64,000 nucleotides of DNA from Lysobacter avium (GCF_015209745.1 NZ_CP063657.1:1426001-1490000); one strand, 5' to 3'; positions 28,893 to 38,605 are shown, counted from the first letter of the stretch. Made by a program: numbers and translations. The notes: generated by a model from the sequence alone, not told the origin.

Positions 28893-29983
28893 CAGGCGCG
28901 TTCCTCTCCGGCAAGCATGCGGCTGCGTGACTCTATGGTCGCCAGCAGCTCTTTCCACGACTTCACGAACGCCTCTGCGCCCTCGACCTGCAAGCGGTCC
29001 GCCAACGCGGGAATATCCACCCCCGCCGCGGAGAAGCGCTCGAGCACCGCCTTCGAATCACCGCCGTCCAGCGCCATGCCCCCCCCCAGTCGGCCGTGGT
29101 CGGCAAACGCGTGCAAGGTCTTCTCGGGGATCGTGTTGATGGTGTCGGGTGCCGCGAGGGCCTCGATGTACAGCGTGTCGGATGCGTTCGGGTCCTTGGT
29201 GCCGGTGCTGGCCCAGAGCATCCGCTGCGGTTGCGCGCCGCGCGCTGCAAGCTTCTGCCAGCGCGGCGAATCAAGAAGTTCGCGGTAGGCCTTGTAGGTC
29301 TGCTGGGCGACCGCGATGCCCAGCGTGTTGTGCATCTCCTCGGGCACCTTGTCGGCGACGGCGCGGTCCCAGCGGCTGACGAAAAGCGACGCCACCGAGG
29401 CCACACGGGCGTCCAGTCCGGCTTCCAGCCGCCGCTCCAGCCCGCGCATGTACGCCTCGGCCACCGCCAGGTATTGCGCCGTCGAGAACAGCAGCGTCAC
29501 GTTGACCGGCACGCCGGCGAAGATCGACTCCTCGATCGCCGGCACCCCTTCAGGCGTGCCCGGAATCTTGACGAAGAGATTCGAGCGGTCGCCCTGGTCG
29601 TGGATCGCCTGGGCGGCGGCAATGCTGCCGGCGGTATCGGAGGCCAGCAGTGGGGAGACTTCCATCGAGACCCAGCCATCCACGCCGTCTGTGGCGTCAT
29701 GGACCGGCTTGAACAGGTCCGCCGCCCGGCGCAGATCCTCCAGCGCGAGCTCCATGAACAACGCTTCGCCCGACTGTCCCTCCCCCGTCTTCTTGCGCAT
29801 TCCTTCGTCGTAGGCATCGCTGCCGCCGATCGCCTCGTTGAAGATGCTTGGGTTGGACGTAAGGCCGCTCACGGAGAAATCGGCGATATACCGCGCCAGC
29901 GTGCCGTCATCCAGGATGGTTCGGGAAATGTTGTCCAGCCACAGGCTCTGGCCCATGTCGTGAAGTTTTCGAGTCGTGCTCAT
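28892..29983 (-). CDS. tal: Transaldolase
   Basis: A 363-residue transaldolase of the longer class used by actinobacteria and cyanobacteria (TalB type with extra loops). It shows L-T-S-N-P-S-I-F near the N-terminus, W-V-S-M-E-V-S-P, the Schiff-base Lys in [19 protein letters not shown] and a W-A-S-T-G-T-K-D segment. The ATG at 29983 follows GGAGGACGC; an upstream ATG at 30004 lacks a site. It lies 102 bases after zwf and overlaps pgi by one base. E. coli transaldolase is about 317 residues, so this is a different subclass. Confidence 0.95.
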   Translation of the reverse strand: MSTTRKLHDMGQSLWLDNISRTILDDGTLARYIADFSVSGLTSNPSIFNEAIGGSDAYDEGMRKKTGEGQSGEALFMELALEDLRRAADLFKPVHDATDGVDGWVSMEVSPLLASDTAGSIAAAQAIHDQGDRSNLFVKIPGTPEGVPAIEESIFAGVPVNVTLLFSTAQYLAVAEAYMRGLERRLEAGLDARVASVASLFVSRWDRAVADKVPEEMHNTLGIAVAQQTYKAYRELLDSPRWQKLAARGAQPQRMLWASTGTKDPNASDTLYIEALAAPDTINTIPEKTLHAFADHGRLGGGMALDGGDSKAVLERFSAAGVDIPALADRLQVEGAEAFVKSWKELLATIESRSRMLAGEERA

Positions 29984-30085
29984 GCGTCCTCCGGTATGCG
30001 GCATCGGCCAACATGGTAGCTCCGGGGATGCGAGTGAGCAGTGCCATTGACCGGTCGGTGCGGCGCAACGGGTGTCCGCGTCTGG

Positions 30086-31492
30086 TCAGCAGGGATCGCT
30101 CTGCTCGGGCTGCGGGTCCTGCCAATGGCGGCCGCCGGTGACAAGCTCGTCGGCGGATTCCGGACCCCAGCTTCCCGGTTCATAGATGGTGAGCGGGGTG
30201 TTGTGATTGCCATGCGAATCGGGCAGCACCGGTTCAACGATGCGCCAGGCTTCTTCCACCGAATCGTCGCGGGTAAACAGGCTGGTGTCGCCTTCGATTG
30301 CGTCGCCGAGCAGCTGCTCGTAGGGCGATTTGCCTTCATCGCGCGAGCTTCGCGCGACCAGCTCGACCTGCCGGCCCTCCATCCCCTCGCCGGCCTTCTT
30401 GACGCGAGCGCCGGTGGAGATCACGACTTCGGGGCTCAGCCGGAAGCGGAAATAATTGGACTCGGCGAGCGAGATCGAGTCGAAGATTTCCAGCGGCGGC
30501 GGCTTCAGGTCGACCATCACCTGGGTGCTGGTGATTGGCAGCTTCTTGCCGGCGCGGATGTAGAACGGCACTCCCGCCCAACGCCAGGTGTCGATGTACA
30601 GCCGCAGCGCGACGAAGGTCTCGACCTGCGAGTCCGCGGCAACCCCGGTCTCGTCGCGATAGCCACGGAACTGCCCGCGGACCACATCCTCCGGGCGCAG
30701 CGATCTGGTGGCGCGGAACAGGCGCAGCTTCTCGGCGCGCAGCGATTCCGGATCGCGGCCCGCCGGGGCATCCATGGCCAGCAGGGACATGACCTGGAGC
30801 AGATGGTTCTGGACCACGTCGCGGATCGTGCCGACCTCCTCGTAGAACGCGCCACGCCCCTGCACGCCGAAGTCCTCGGCCATGGTGATCTGCACGCTGT
30901 CGACGTAGGTGCGGTTCCAGACCGGCTCCAGGAAGGTATTGGCGAAACGGAAATACAGCAGGTTGCGCACGGCCTCCTTGCCCAGGTAGTGGTCGATGCG
31001 GAACACCGACGATTCGGGAAACACCGCGTGCAGTTCCCGGTTGAGCTCCCGCGCCGAGGCCAAATCCCGCCCGAACGGCTTCTCGACGATCACCCGCGCA
31101 TTGGCGTTGCACCCCGAAGCGGCCAGGCCCTGGACCACCGTGCCGAACATGCTGGGAGGGATGGCCAGGTAGTGGATTGGTCGCGAGGCCGAACCCAGCG
31201 CCTGTTTCAGACCGCGGAATGTCTCGGGGTCGCTGTAATCGCCGTCGATGTAGCGCAGCTGTTCGCACAGGCGGGCAAAGGCGTCCTCGTCCACGCCGCC
31301 ATTGGCTTCAAGGCTGGCGCGCGCCCGCTGACGCAGGCGCTCCAGCGACCAGCCGCCGCGGGAGACACCTATCAGGGGCATGTCCAGCTCGCCGCTGCGG
31401 ATCATCGCCTGCAGCGCCGGGAAGATCTTCTTGTACGCCAGGTCCCCCGTGGCGCCGAAGAAAACGAATGCGTCTGAGACGGGTGTGGCCAT
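30086..31492 (-). CDS. zwf: Glucose-6-phosphate 1-dehydrogenase
   Basis: A 468-residue enzyme, first step of the oxidative pentose phosphate / Entner-Doudoroff routes. Motifs: nucleotide-binding [17 protein letters not shown], and the active-site [16 protein letters not shown] lies eight bases before the ATG. It heads the operon zwf-tal-pgi-pgm-tkt; no 6-phosphogluconolactonase gene is present in the window, although gnd is nearby on the other strand. Confidence 0.97.
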   Translation of the reverse strand: MATPVSDAFVFFGATGDLAYKKIFPALQAMIRSGELDMPLIGVSRGGWSLERLRQRARASLEANGGVDEDAFARLCEQLRYIDGDYSDPETFRGLKQALGSASRPIHYLAIPPSMFGTVVQGLAASGCNANARVIVEKPFGRDLASARELNRELHAVFPESSVFRIDHYLGKEAVRNLLYFRFANTFLEPVWNRTYVDSVQITMAEDFGVQGRGAFYEEVGTIRDVVQNHLLQVMSLLAMDAPAGRDPESLRAEKLRLFRATRSLRPEDVVRGQFRGYRDETGVAADSQVETFVALRLYIDTWRWAGVPFYIRAGKKLPITSTQVMVDLKPPPLEIFDSISLAESNYFRFRLSPEVVISTGARVKKAGEGMEGRQVELVARSSRDEGKSPYEQLLGDAIEGDTSLFTRDDSVEEAWRIVEPVLPDSHGNHNTPLTIYEPGSWGPESADELVTGGRHWQDPQPEQSDPC

Positions 31493-31571
31493 GCCGCTGC
31501 TCCGGTAAGTCGACCCGTCGATTTTGCCTACCCGAACGTGATGGCAGGCGAATGGCCAGGCGAGCGCCCGA

Positions 31572-33233
31572 TCAGCCGTGCCCGCGACCCATGCACGGCG
31601 CGAACAGGTCCTGGCTCGGGTCGTAGACGGTCGTGTCTACCTGCATCAGCCCCAACACCGAACTGAAAAGATTGTCGTGCGTGGCAGGTGCGTCGAGGCG
31701 CTGGCGCATGCAGCCGCTGTCGATATGCCGGTCCGCCGCCAGCGCTGGTGAAAGCCACATCACCATGGGCACCTTCAGCTGGGTGGCCGGCGCGATCGCG
31801 TAAGGCATCCCGTGCAGATAGAGATTGCCCTCGCCCAGCGATTCGCCGTGGTCGGAGACATAGATCACCGCACTGTCGCGGGTGTCGTCCGCGCCCAGGG
31901 TTTCGATCAAACGGGCGAGGAAATGGTCGGTATAGAGGATCGCGTTGTCGTAGGCGTTGACGATCTCCGCCTGGCGGCACTTGCCCAGGTCCGCCGATTC
32001 ACACACCGGGAGGAACCGGCGGAACTGATCCGGGTAACGCTGGTAATAGCTCGGCCCGTGATTGCCCAGCTGGTGCAGCACGATCACCTGATCGCGATCC
32101 TGGGCGTCGATCTTCGCCCGCAGGTCGTGCAAGAGGACCTCGTCCAGGCAGCGCTCCGTGTTGCACAGTTCCGGAACGCGGGCGTCCACGAGGGATTCAA
32201 ACGGCAAGCCGACGCATACGCCCTTGCAGCCGCCCTGGTTGTCGCGCCACAGGGTCGCGATGCCCGCGTGGTCGAGCACGTTGAGCAACGACTCCGACTC
32301 CCTGATCGCCCGCTTGTCGTAGCCACGTCGCCCCTGCGCGGAGAACATGCAGGGCAGGGAGACATCGGTGCTGGAGCCGCACGCGCTCACGTCGGTGAAG
32401 TTGAGGACATCCAGATTGGCCAGCTCGGGCGTGGTCTGGCGCGCGTAGCCGTTGAGGCCCCAGTTCTGGGCCCGCACGGTTTCGCCCACCACGATCACCA
32501 GCACCCGCGGTTTGCCGTCGCCGCGCCCCACAACGAGGGCGTCGCTGCCGACCGGTTGGCGTGCGCGGACGGCCGCCGCGGGATCCTCCGTCGCGACCCG
32601 TATCAGGGAGACGAGGTAGTTGCCCGGGGCGATCAGGTGGCGCAACTCCGTCCGGTTGCGCATCAGCGCCGAGATATCCTGGAACGACACCAATAGTGCG
32701 CCGGTGGTCACGGACGCGACGGCCACCATGAGGACCACACGCCGCAACAGCGCGGGCGCGGGCGCTTGCGCAGGAATCCGCGTCCACCAGACCATCGCCA
32801 CGGGGATGAGTGCGGCCAGCACGGGCAGCGCCAGCCCGGGCGTCAACAATTCGCGGGCCTCGCGGCTGTCGGTATGCAGGACGTTGCGGATCATGTCGGG
32901 ATCCAGATAGACGCCGTAATGGTGGGAGTAATAGCCGGCCAGCGCGGTGACCACCAGCAGCACCGACAGCACCGGTTTGGCTGTCCAGCGGTTCATGACC
33001 ACGCACAGGAGCAGGAAATGCAGGCCGGTCATCGCCGTTGCCAGCGACGCGGCCGTCACCCAGCCGCGTGCGCCGTCCAGCGCACCGGTCCCGGCGTAGG
33101 CACGCCAGAACGCCGCGTTGCAGGCGACGGTAAAGAAGATACTCGCAGCGAAGGCCATGCCCTCCTGACTGACCGAGGGGCGCCACACCGATACGCGACG
33201 ACGCGCGTCGCTGGTTTGGACGACGGCGCTCAT
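31572..33233 (-). CDS. eptA: Phosphoethanolamine--lipid A transferase (EptA/PmrC family)
   Basis: A 553-residue inner-membrane enzyme that transfers phosphoethanolamine to lipid A, conferring polymyxin tolerance in many bacteria. Five N-terminal membrane segments (to about residue 180) precede a periplasmic sulfatase-like domain with the metal-site Glu in [11 protein letters not shown], the nucleophile Thr in [10 protein letters not shown] and the metal ligands S-D-H-G-E-S-L-G. Several Cys typical of the family's disulfides are present. The start overlaps the PAP2 stop (ATGA). Likely controlled by the divergent two-component pair at 34.1-36.0 kb (inference). Confidence 0.92.
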   Translation of the reverse strand: MSAVVQTSDARRRVSVWRPSVSQEGMAFAASIFFTVACNAAFWRAYAGTGALDGARGWVTAASLATAMTGLHFLLLCVVMNRWTAKPVLSVLLVVTALAGYYSHHYGVYLDPDMIRNVLHTDSREARELLTPGLALPVLAALIPVAMVWWTRIPAQAPAPALLRRVVLMVAVASVTTGALLVSFQDISALMRNRTELRHLIAPGNYLVSLIRVATEDPAAAVRARQPVGSDALVVGRGDGKPRVLVIVVGETVRAQNWGLNGYARQTTPELANLDVLNFTDVSACGSSTDVSLPCMFSAQGRRGYDKRAIRESESLLNVLDHAGIATLWRDNQGGCKGVCVGLPFESLVDARVPELCNTERCLDEVLLHDLRAKIDAQDRDQVIVLHQLGNHGPSYYQRYPDQFRRFLPVCESADLGKCRQAEIVNAYDNAILYTDHFLARLIETLGADDTRDSAVIYVSDHGESLGEGNLYLHGMPYAIAPATQLKVPMVMWLSPALAADRHIDSGCMRQRLDAPATHDNLFSSVLGLMQVDTTVYDPSQDLFAPCMGRGHG

Positions 33234-34033
33234 GCCGACGCCCCCTTCCCGTTCGGGCGAAGGAGCCACGTCGATCCGCCCAGTGCCACCAGCCAACAGA
33301 TGATCAAGGTCCACAGGTCGTGGGACAGGAAGTGCGCTCCGCGCAACTGCTGGCTGATCCCGAACAACGCGCCCACCCCCAGCGCAACCGCAAGTCCCGC
33401 CCACCGCCAGCGCGGTCGCACGGCGCAAAAGAAGAAGTAGAGCGTCACCCACGCGTAACCGGCGCTCGCGTGACCGGCCGGAAAGCACGCCGCGCGACCC
33501 ATGCTCGGCGGCCGCGCATCAAACAAGCCGACGAACGGCTGCAAGCCACCGTAGCGCTGCAGGTCCCACGGACAATCCATCCCGCTACCTGCCTTGAGCA
33601 GCGATACGGTGACCGCTCCTGCCACCGTTGCAACCGCCAGATAGCCGAGTGGGCGACGCCACCGGGCCAGCCTGCGATCGAAAAGACTCCACACCCATGC
33701 CAGCAAGACCCCCAGCCACGCGGCGGCGGAGACGGTCTTGCCGGCCTCGTGCACCACCGTTGTGGTGATCCAACTCTCGCGCAGGGCCCACGTGTGGCCT
33801 TGGGCCGCGTACAACAGGTCCGCAAGTAAAAAATCGCCGCCTGCATTGATCAGCATTACGCTGGCTGCGGCCGCCGCCAGGAGCGGATATACAAGGTGAT
33901 GGCGCAGGAAAGCGCGCTTTGGCCTCCCCGTCGAGGGAAGGCGTTCGGATGGACAGAACTCGTCGGATCGCGTTGCGTGAATGGCGGGCACGTCGGAACT
34001 ACGGGAGGGGACCAGCGCCAAGCATGTGCGCAC
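33230..34033 (-). CDS. PAP2-family membrane phosphatase linked to eptA
   Basis: A 267-residue membrane protein with an N-terminal cytoplasmic stretch of about 45 residues and six hydrophobic segments. PAP2 motifs are recognisable but variant: motif 1 is K-A-G-S-G-M-D-C-P (Cys where K-x6-R-P has Arg), motif 2 is F-P-A-G-H-A-S, and motif 3 is Q-Q-L-R-G-A-H-F-L-S-H-D. This form is commonly encoded beside phosphoethanolamine transferases, including the PAP2 gene next to mcr-1. It may dephosphorylate a lipid such as undecaprenyl or lipid A phosphate (inference). No ribosome site clearly fixes the start. Confidence 0.85.
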   Translation of the reverse strand: MRTCLALVPSRSSDVPAIHATRSDEFCPSERLPSTGRPKRAFLRHHLVYPLLAAAAASVMLINAGGDFLLADLLYAAQGHTWALRESWITTTVVHEAGKTVSAAAWLGVLLAWVWSLFDRRLARWRRPLGYLAVATVAGAVTVSLLKAGSGMDCPWDLQRYGGLQPFVGLFDARPPSMGRAACFPAGHASAGYAWVTLYFFFCAVRPRWRWAGLAVALGVGALFGISQQLRGAHFLSHDLWTLIICWLVALGGSTWLLRPNGKGASA

Positions 34034-34046
34034 CGTTGTAGCGATC

Positions 34047-34063
34047 TCTCAGCCATTTCTCAG
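34047..34063. promoter_or_regulatory. Tandem direct repeat, candidate response-regulator binding site
   Basis: TCTCAG occurs twice, at 34047-34052 and 34058-34063, eleven bases apart start to start, i.e. about one helical turn. It lies in the 95-base space between the leftward PAP2-eptA pair and the rightward OmpR-type regulator gene. OmpR/PmrA-type regulators bind such tandem half-sites, so this could control both directions. Binding itself is inferred. Confidence 0.4.
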
Positions 34064-34128
34064 GCGTTCGTTATCGGTCGCCAGCGGCCCGGACTAGACT
34101 TGCCTGGATCCGTGCCCCAGCAGAGCCA

Positions 34129-34812
34129 ATGTCCGACTCCCTGAAAATCCTGATCGTGGAAGACCAGCACGATATCGCCGCCAACATCTGGGACTTCCTG
34201 GAGCGCCGCGGCCACGAGGTCGACCACGCCGCCGACGGCGAGACCGGGCTGATACAGGCCCTGCGCATCGCATTCGACGTGATCGTGCTGGACCTTGGCC
34301 TGCCCCGCCTGGACGGACTGGACCTGTGCCGGCAGCTGCGCGAGGCCGGGCATGGAACACCGGTGTTGATGTTGACAGCCCGCGACACGCTCGACGACAA
34401 GATCCGCGGGTTCCATGAGGGCGCGGACGACTACATGGTCAAGCCGTTTGAACTCAAGGAACTGGAAGCGCGCATACGGGCATTGCACCGTCGCGGTGCG
34501 CCCTCGCCACTGGTGCCGCTCGTAACCGGCCCGCTGGAACTGGACGTCCAGGCGATGGTCGCCAGTCGCGGCGGTTCCCGGATCGCGCTTACACGCAGCC
34601 AGAGCAGCATCCTGGAGCTGCTGATGAAACGATCACCCGGAGTGGTCACCCATGACCTGCTGATCCGGGCCGTTGCGGGCAACCGCGGCGGCGATGCAGC
34701 CTCCCTGCACACGCATATGTATGACCTTAGGAACCTGGTGGACAAGCCGTTCGACACGCCACTGATCCGCACCGTGCACGCCATCGGCTACCGCCTGGTG
34801 CCACCCGAATGA
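34129..34812 (+). CDS. OmpR-family response regulator (ColR/PmrA-like)
   Basis: A 227-residue regulator with a receiver domain (acidic pocket E-D near residues 10-11, phospho-accepting Asp in V-I-V-L-D-L-G-L-P, Thr in L-M-L-T-A-R-D, Lys in Y-M-V-K-P-F) and a C-terminal winged helix (about 130-225; L-T-R-S-Q-S-S-I-L-E-L-L and H-A-I-G-Y-R-L-V). Its stop overlaps the kinase start (ATGA). Divergent from PAP2-eptA, suggesting it governs lipid A modification. Confidence 0.92.
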   Translation: MSDSLKILIVEDQHDIAANIWDFLERRGHEVDHAADGETGLIQALRIAFDVIVLDLGLPRLDGLDLCRQLREAGHGTPVLMLTARDTLDDKIRGFHEGADDYMVKPFELKELEARIRALHRRGAPSPLVPLVTGPLELDVQAMVASRGGSRIALTRSQSSILELLMKRSPGVVTHDLLIRAVAGNRGGDAASLHTHMYDLRNLVDKPFDTPLIRTVHAIGYRLVPPE

Positions 34813-36041
34813 GGTTCCCGTTGCCGCTGCGCACGCGCGTGACCTTGCTGTACACGGCCATGGGCGCCGTCCTGAGCGTGGTGTTTGCGCTGGGCGTGGT
34901 GTTCATCGCCGAGGAGTACGAGCGCGTCCTGGTGGACTCCATCCTCACCGGCCAGGCACATGATTACGCCGAACGGCTGCAGCGCGAGCCCGGTATCGAC
35001 CTTCCACGCAGCGACCGGGTCAGCGGCTATCAGCTGCTGCCGGGCAACCGCGGCGAAGTTCCGGACGTATTCCTGGCGCAGGCACCGGGGATCCGTGAGG
35101 TACGCGACCGGGATGGCGACGAGGTGTTCCTGGGCGTGTTCGATACCGCGGCCGGACGCCTGTTCTTTGTGATGGACCTGCACGACATTGAAGCGCTGGA
35201 GCGCTACCTCGCCTTCGTCCTCGCCGTGGTGGTGCTAGCAGGAACCGCTTTCAGCGCGTGGCTGGGATGGCTCCTGTCGGGTCGGGTCGTGCGCCCGGTC
35301 CAGAAACTGGCCGAGTCCGTCGCCGCGTTGCCGACCCAGCCCGAGCGCACGGCGCTCGCAGCCCAACTGCCGCCCGACGAACTGGGACAGCTGGCCACGG
35401 CGATTGATGATTACCAGGCCCGCCTGGCCGCTGCCGCCGAAGCCGAGCAGGCTTTCCTGGGCGATGCCAGCCACGAACTGCGCACACCGATTTCCGTCGT
35501 GCGCGGCGCGACCGAGTTGCTGCTGGAGGACAGCGCCGACATGCCGGCCCTGCAGCCCCGTCTGCACCGCCTGGACCGCGGCATCCGTGAACTGTCGGAA
35601 CTCATCGATGCCCTGATGCGGCTGGCCCGCCACCGGGTGGATTTGGCAGAGTCGGTGGAACTGCGCGGCTGGCTGTTGTCCTGCTTGAAAGGGGTTCCTT
35701 CGATCGCCGACGGATCGGTGAGCGTCGCCCTGGAAGGCCCCGAGATCGACATGGAACTGCCGGCGAGCGACGCGACCCTGATCGTCCACGGCGTGTTGCG
35801 CCGCCTGCTGCCTCCGGGCGTGCAGGGAGCGCTGCGTGTCTCGATCTGCGACAGCAGGATCTCGTTCGTGTTCGACGGCGATGACTCCCGGCGACCCACC
35901 ACCTCGAGGCCCCGCCCTGCCAGCAGCGACCGTCGCCTTGGCCTGACCCTGGTCGGCCGGCTTGCCCACCGCATCGGCTGGGAGATCGACGACACCAACG
36001 CCGCCTCAGGCATCGTCGATATACGACTCGCTCAGGGATAG
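34809..36041 (+). CDS. Sensor histidine kinase with degenerate ATP-binding domain
   Basis: A 410-residue membrane sensor. TM1 is at about residues 10-32, a periplasmic domain of about 100 residues follows, TM2 is at about 138-160, then a HAMP region and a HisKA domain with an intact H-box (G-D-A-S-H-E-L-R-T-P). The C-terminal catalytic region is abnormal. Where an N-box should be, the sequence reads V-H-G-V-L-R-R-L-L-P without the Mg-binding Asn, and the D-x-G-x-G box is replaced by F-D-G-D-D-S. Only the G2-like R-L-G-L-T-L-V segment is recognisable. It may depend on another kinase or act mainly as phosphatase or scaffold (inference). Confidence 0.88.
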   Translation: MRFPLPLRTRVTLLYTAMGAVLSVVFALGVVFIAEEYERVLVDSILTGQAHDYAERLQREPGIDLPRSDRVSGYQLLPGNRGEVPDVFLAQAPGIREVRDRDGDEVFLGVFDTAAGRLFFVMDLHDIEALERYLAFVLAVVVLAGTAFSAWLGWLLSGRVVRPVQKLAESVAALPTQPERTALAAQLPPDELGQLATAIDDYQARLAAAAEAEQAFLGDASHELRTPISVVRGATELLLEDSADMPALQPRLHRLDRGIRELSELIDALMRLARHRVDLAESVELRGWLLSCLKGVPSIADGSVSVALEGPEIDMELPASDATLIVHGVLRRLLPPGVQGALRVSICDSRISFVFDGDDSRRPTTSRPRPASSDRRLGLTLVGRLAHRIGWEIDDTNAASGIVDIRLAQG

Positions 36042-36114
36042 GACATCGCCCTGCCGTATCCTGTGGCGTCCCCGCACCACCGCTTGATGCGCCCCGCAAC
36101 AGTAGGGAATCCTG

Positions 36115-36513
36115 ATGTCCAGCAAGTTCAATGGCAGCCGCAACGACAATGACGACACCCCCGATACGGGCATCGAGCCCCACGCCGACCTGCGCGATGC
36201 GGCCGGCAAGCTGCTGGGTGGAATCGTCCGCCGCGATGGCGAATGGGTGCTCGGCATGGACGGCAAGATGGTCGGCAGCTCCGACAGCGCCGCCACCATG
36301 CTTGCCCTCATCCGCCGTGCCGCCTCGATGCACGAGCGCACCGGCGCCACCGCAACGCTCAAGTTCTCCGATGCGCTGCGCGATGCCGCCAACGCGGAGG
36401 CGCGACAGCTCGGACTGGAGTTCCAGCAATTCGAAGCCCAGCTTGACGAGAAAATGAAGACCACCCCATCCTCATCCGCGAGCAGCGCGGCCGACCGCAG
36501 CGGGCTGCACTGA
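36115..36513 (+). CDS. Hypothetical small charged protein
   Basis: A 132-residue soluble protein I do not recognise. It has an Asn/Asp-rich N-terminus, a central G-G-I-V-R-R-D-G-E-W-V-L-G-M-D-G-K-M-V-G-S segment that looks like a short beta-hairpin, a helical region (about residues 58-115), and a Ser-rich tail. No signal peptide or membrane segment. It lies 73 bases after the kinase gene, and its stop is 10 bases from the stop of the convergent kinase gene. Base composition matches its neighbours, and codon structure supports a real gene. Confidence 0.7.
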   Translation: MSSKFNGSRNDNDDTPDTGIEPHADLRDAAGKLLGGIVRRDGEWVLGMDGKMVGSSDSAATMLALIRRAASMHERTGATATLKFSDALRDAANAEARQLGLEFQQFEAQLDEKMKTTPSSSASSAADRSGLH

Positions 36514-36523
36514 GCGCCCCGAA

Positions 36524-37858
36524 TCACATCCCGGCAACCGGAAACTGCACTGAGGCCTGGAATCCGTCTGCCCGGTCAGTGGCGGGCGAGGCCAATTTGA
36601 GCTCGGCGCGTGCCGCCGTCGCAACGGTCGAGACGATCGCCAATCCCAGCCCATAGCCGGGCGCTCGACCGCTGCCGCGGACGAAACGCTCGGTCAGCTG
36701 TGCCAGCTCGGCGGGGTCCAGGACGTCGCCGGCATTGACGACGCTAAGCCGCGCGTCTGTGGTCAGTTCGACATTGATGGGACGTCCCGGCGCGCCGTGT
36801 TTCAACGCGTTCTCGATCAAATTTCGCGCCAGGATCGCGAATGCGTCTGCATCGATCGGTGAGAGGACCGGCCCATCCGGCGGCAGCGTCAGCTGGATGG
36901 GAACCGTGGCCACGCGTTGCAGGTCTCCCACAACGTGGTTCAGCAGCATCGCCAGGTCCTGGGGAACCTCCGCAAGCACGCTCCCGCCCTCCGCCTTTGC
37001 CAGTTGCATCAACTTCTCTGCGAGGCGCGCCAGCTCCCTCAGCGATGCCTCGATCTGCGCTGCGCGCTCCTTGACCGGTCCGTCGGCCGCCTCATGGCGG
37101 AGACGCTGCACCTGGGCAAGCGCGGCCGCCAGCGGGGTGCGCAGCTCGTGCGCACTGTTGGCGGTGAACCTGCGCTCGGTCTCAAGCGCACGCCGCAGGC
37201 GATCAATCAGGTTGTTGACCGCATCCGCGCTCGGACGGATTTCCAGCGGCAAGGGCGCGGTCTGGATCGGCGAGAGGTCACCTACGCCTCGGGCTTCGAC
37301 CGCGCGTCGATAGGAGCGCACGCTGCGCAGGCTGAAACGCACGAACAGCCAGACGCCCAGCAGGCTGGCGGGCACCAGCAACAGCAGTGGCAGCAGAAGG
37401 GCAAAGGTGGCATCCCGCGCGGCCTTGCGGCGATATGACAGGGGTTCGGCGACCTGCAGGAACAGCGTGTCGCGCAGTGCACTGGCGCCGTACACGCGGT
37501 GAGTCGGCGTCGTGCTGAAGCCCTGCATCGTCGGTGGGCCAAAGACCGTCAGGTCGGCGTCGCGCGATTGCAGCAGGATGGTGCCCTCGCGGTCGCGCAC
37601 CAGATACGCGACCTGGCCGGGAAGCGCATTCAGTGGCGCCACCCTCTGCTGGGTAAGTGGCTCTTCGCGATTGAGGATGTCCATTACCGCGAGCGGCAGG
37701 ATCCGCTGCGCAGCGCCCTGCATCGCATCGTCGAACGCATCGTCGAGCCGGTTCTGCACGATCAGCCCGGACAGGGCGGTCGCGACCACCCACAACACGA
37801 CGATCCCCAGAGTGAGGCCGTAAACGAGCTGCTTCTGCAGACTGCCCGCCGCCTTCAT
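36524..37858 (-). CDS. Sensor histidine kinase (QseC/PmrB-like)
   Basis: A 444-residue kinase. TM1 is at about residues 12-34, a periplasmic region of about 120 residues follows, TM2 is at about 160-180, then HAMP and HisKA with the H-box S-A-H-E-L-R-T-P-L. The ATPase domain has N-box L-A-R-N-L-I-E-N-A-L-K-H and G-box G-Y-G-L-G-L-A-I-V; the D-box reads V-V-N-A-G-D, a variant. The ATG overlaps the regulator stop (ATGA). The signal is unknown; context suggests control of the divergent flavin-redox genes. Confidence 0.92.
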   Translation of the reverse strand: MKAAGSLQKQLVYGLTLGIVVLWVVATALSGLIVQNRLDDAFDDAMQGAAQRILPLAVMDILNREEPLTQQRVAPLNALPGQVAYLVRDREGTILLQSRDADLTVFGPPTMQGFSTTPTHRVYGASALRDTLFLQVAEPLSYRRKAARDATFALLLPLLLLVPASLLGVWLFVRFSLRSVRSYRRAVEARGVGDLSPIQTAPLPLEIRPSADAVNNLIDRLRRALETERRFTANSAHELRTPLAAALAQVQRLRHEAADGPVKERAAQIEASLRELARLAEKLMQLAKAEGGSVLAEVPQDLAMLLNHVVGDLQRVATVPIQLTLPPDGPVLSPIDADAFAILARNLIENALKHGAPGRPINVELTTDARLSVVNAGDVLDPAELAQLTERFVRGSGRAPGYGLGLAIVSTVATAARAELKLASPATDRADGFQASVQFPVAGM

Positions 37859-38523
37859 GGCTGCTCGAGCCGGCCCAACCGGTAGCCCATGCCGCGGACG
37901 GTATCGACCACGTTGAAGCCGAGCTTTTTACGCAGGTGGCTGACATGGACCTCCACCGCATTGCTCTCTATCTCGGCCCCGAACTCGTACAGGCGTTCCT
38001 CCAACTGGGACTTCGACAACAACGCGCCCGGGCGCTGGAGGAAGGCTTCCAGCAGCGCCCATTCCCGCGCCGTCAAGGCGATGGCTTCCCCTTCGCGCTG
38101 GATGCTTCGATCCGTCAAGTCGATGGACAGCTCTCCCAGTTGCAACCGCGGGTTCGGATTGCCGCTGTAACGACGCGCCACGGCAGCCACGCGGGCGGAC
38201 AGTTCCGACAGGTCGAACGGCTTGACCAGGTAGTCATCTGCCCCGGCGTTGAGGCCGGCAATGCGGTCGGACAGCTGGTCCATGGCCGTCAGGATGATGA
38301 CCGGCGTGCGGTCGGCGGCCGAGCGCAGGCGGCGCAGGAAATCGATGCCGCGACCGTCGGGCAGCATCAGGTCGAGCAGGAGAAGGTCGTACGCAGTCGA
38401 GCCGATCGCCAGTTGCGCGTGAGCCAGGGTCTGCACCCAATCCACCGCGTGTCCGTCATCGCCGATCTGCTCGCGCACGGCCTGGCCCAGGTCGGCGTTG
38501 TCCTCGATCAACAGTACCCGCAT
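37855..38523 (-). CDS. OmpR-family response regulator (QseB/PmrA-like)
   Basis: A 222-residue regulator with a receiver domain (L-I-E-D-N near residues 5-9, phospho-Asp in L-L-L-L-D-L-M-L-P-D, L-T-A-M-D, Y-L-V-K-P-F-D) and a winged-helix domain (L-T-A-R-E-W-A-L-L-E-A-F and V-R-G-M-G-Y-R-L). The start at 38523 was chosen because the receiver begins M-R-V-L-L-I-E-D; the frame is open further upstream but carries no family sequence. It is divergent from the PepSY/DUF2271 genes, 82 bases between starts. Confidence 0.93.
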   Translation of the reverse strand: MRVLLIEDNADLGQAVREQIGDDGHAVDWVQTLAHAQLAIGSTAYDLLLLDLMLPDGRGIDFLRRLRSAADRTPVIILTAMDQLSDRIAGLNAGADDYLVKPFDLSELSARVAAVARRYSGNPNPRLQLGELSIDLTDRSIQREGEAIALTAREWALLEAFLQRPGALLSKSQLEERLYEFGAEIESNAVEVHVSHLRKKLGFNVVDTVRGMGYRLGRLEQP

Positions 38524-38537
38524 TGCAAAAAACCCCC

Positions 38538-38547
38538 GCCTTAAGGC
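38538..38547. promoter_or_regulatory. CTTAAG-centred palindrome in a divergent promoter region
   Basis: GCCTTAAGGC is a perfect ten-base palindrome, 15 bases upstream of the regulator start and 59 bases upstream of the PepSY gene. PmrA/QseB-type regulators recognise half-sites of the CTTAA kind, so it is a candidate autoregulatory site. A second half-site was not identified. Confidence 0.3.
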
Positions 38548-38605
38548 TGGCATCAGGATGCTCCGCCAGAGTCCACGTTGCACCCACTCAAAGGAGATCG
38601 CGCTC

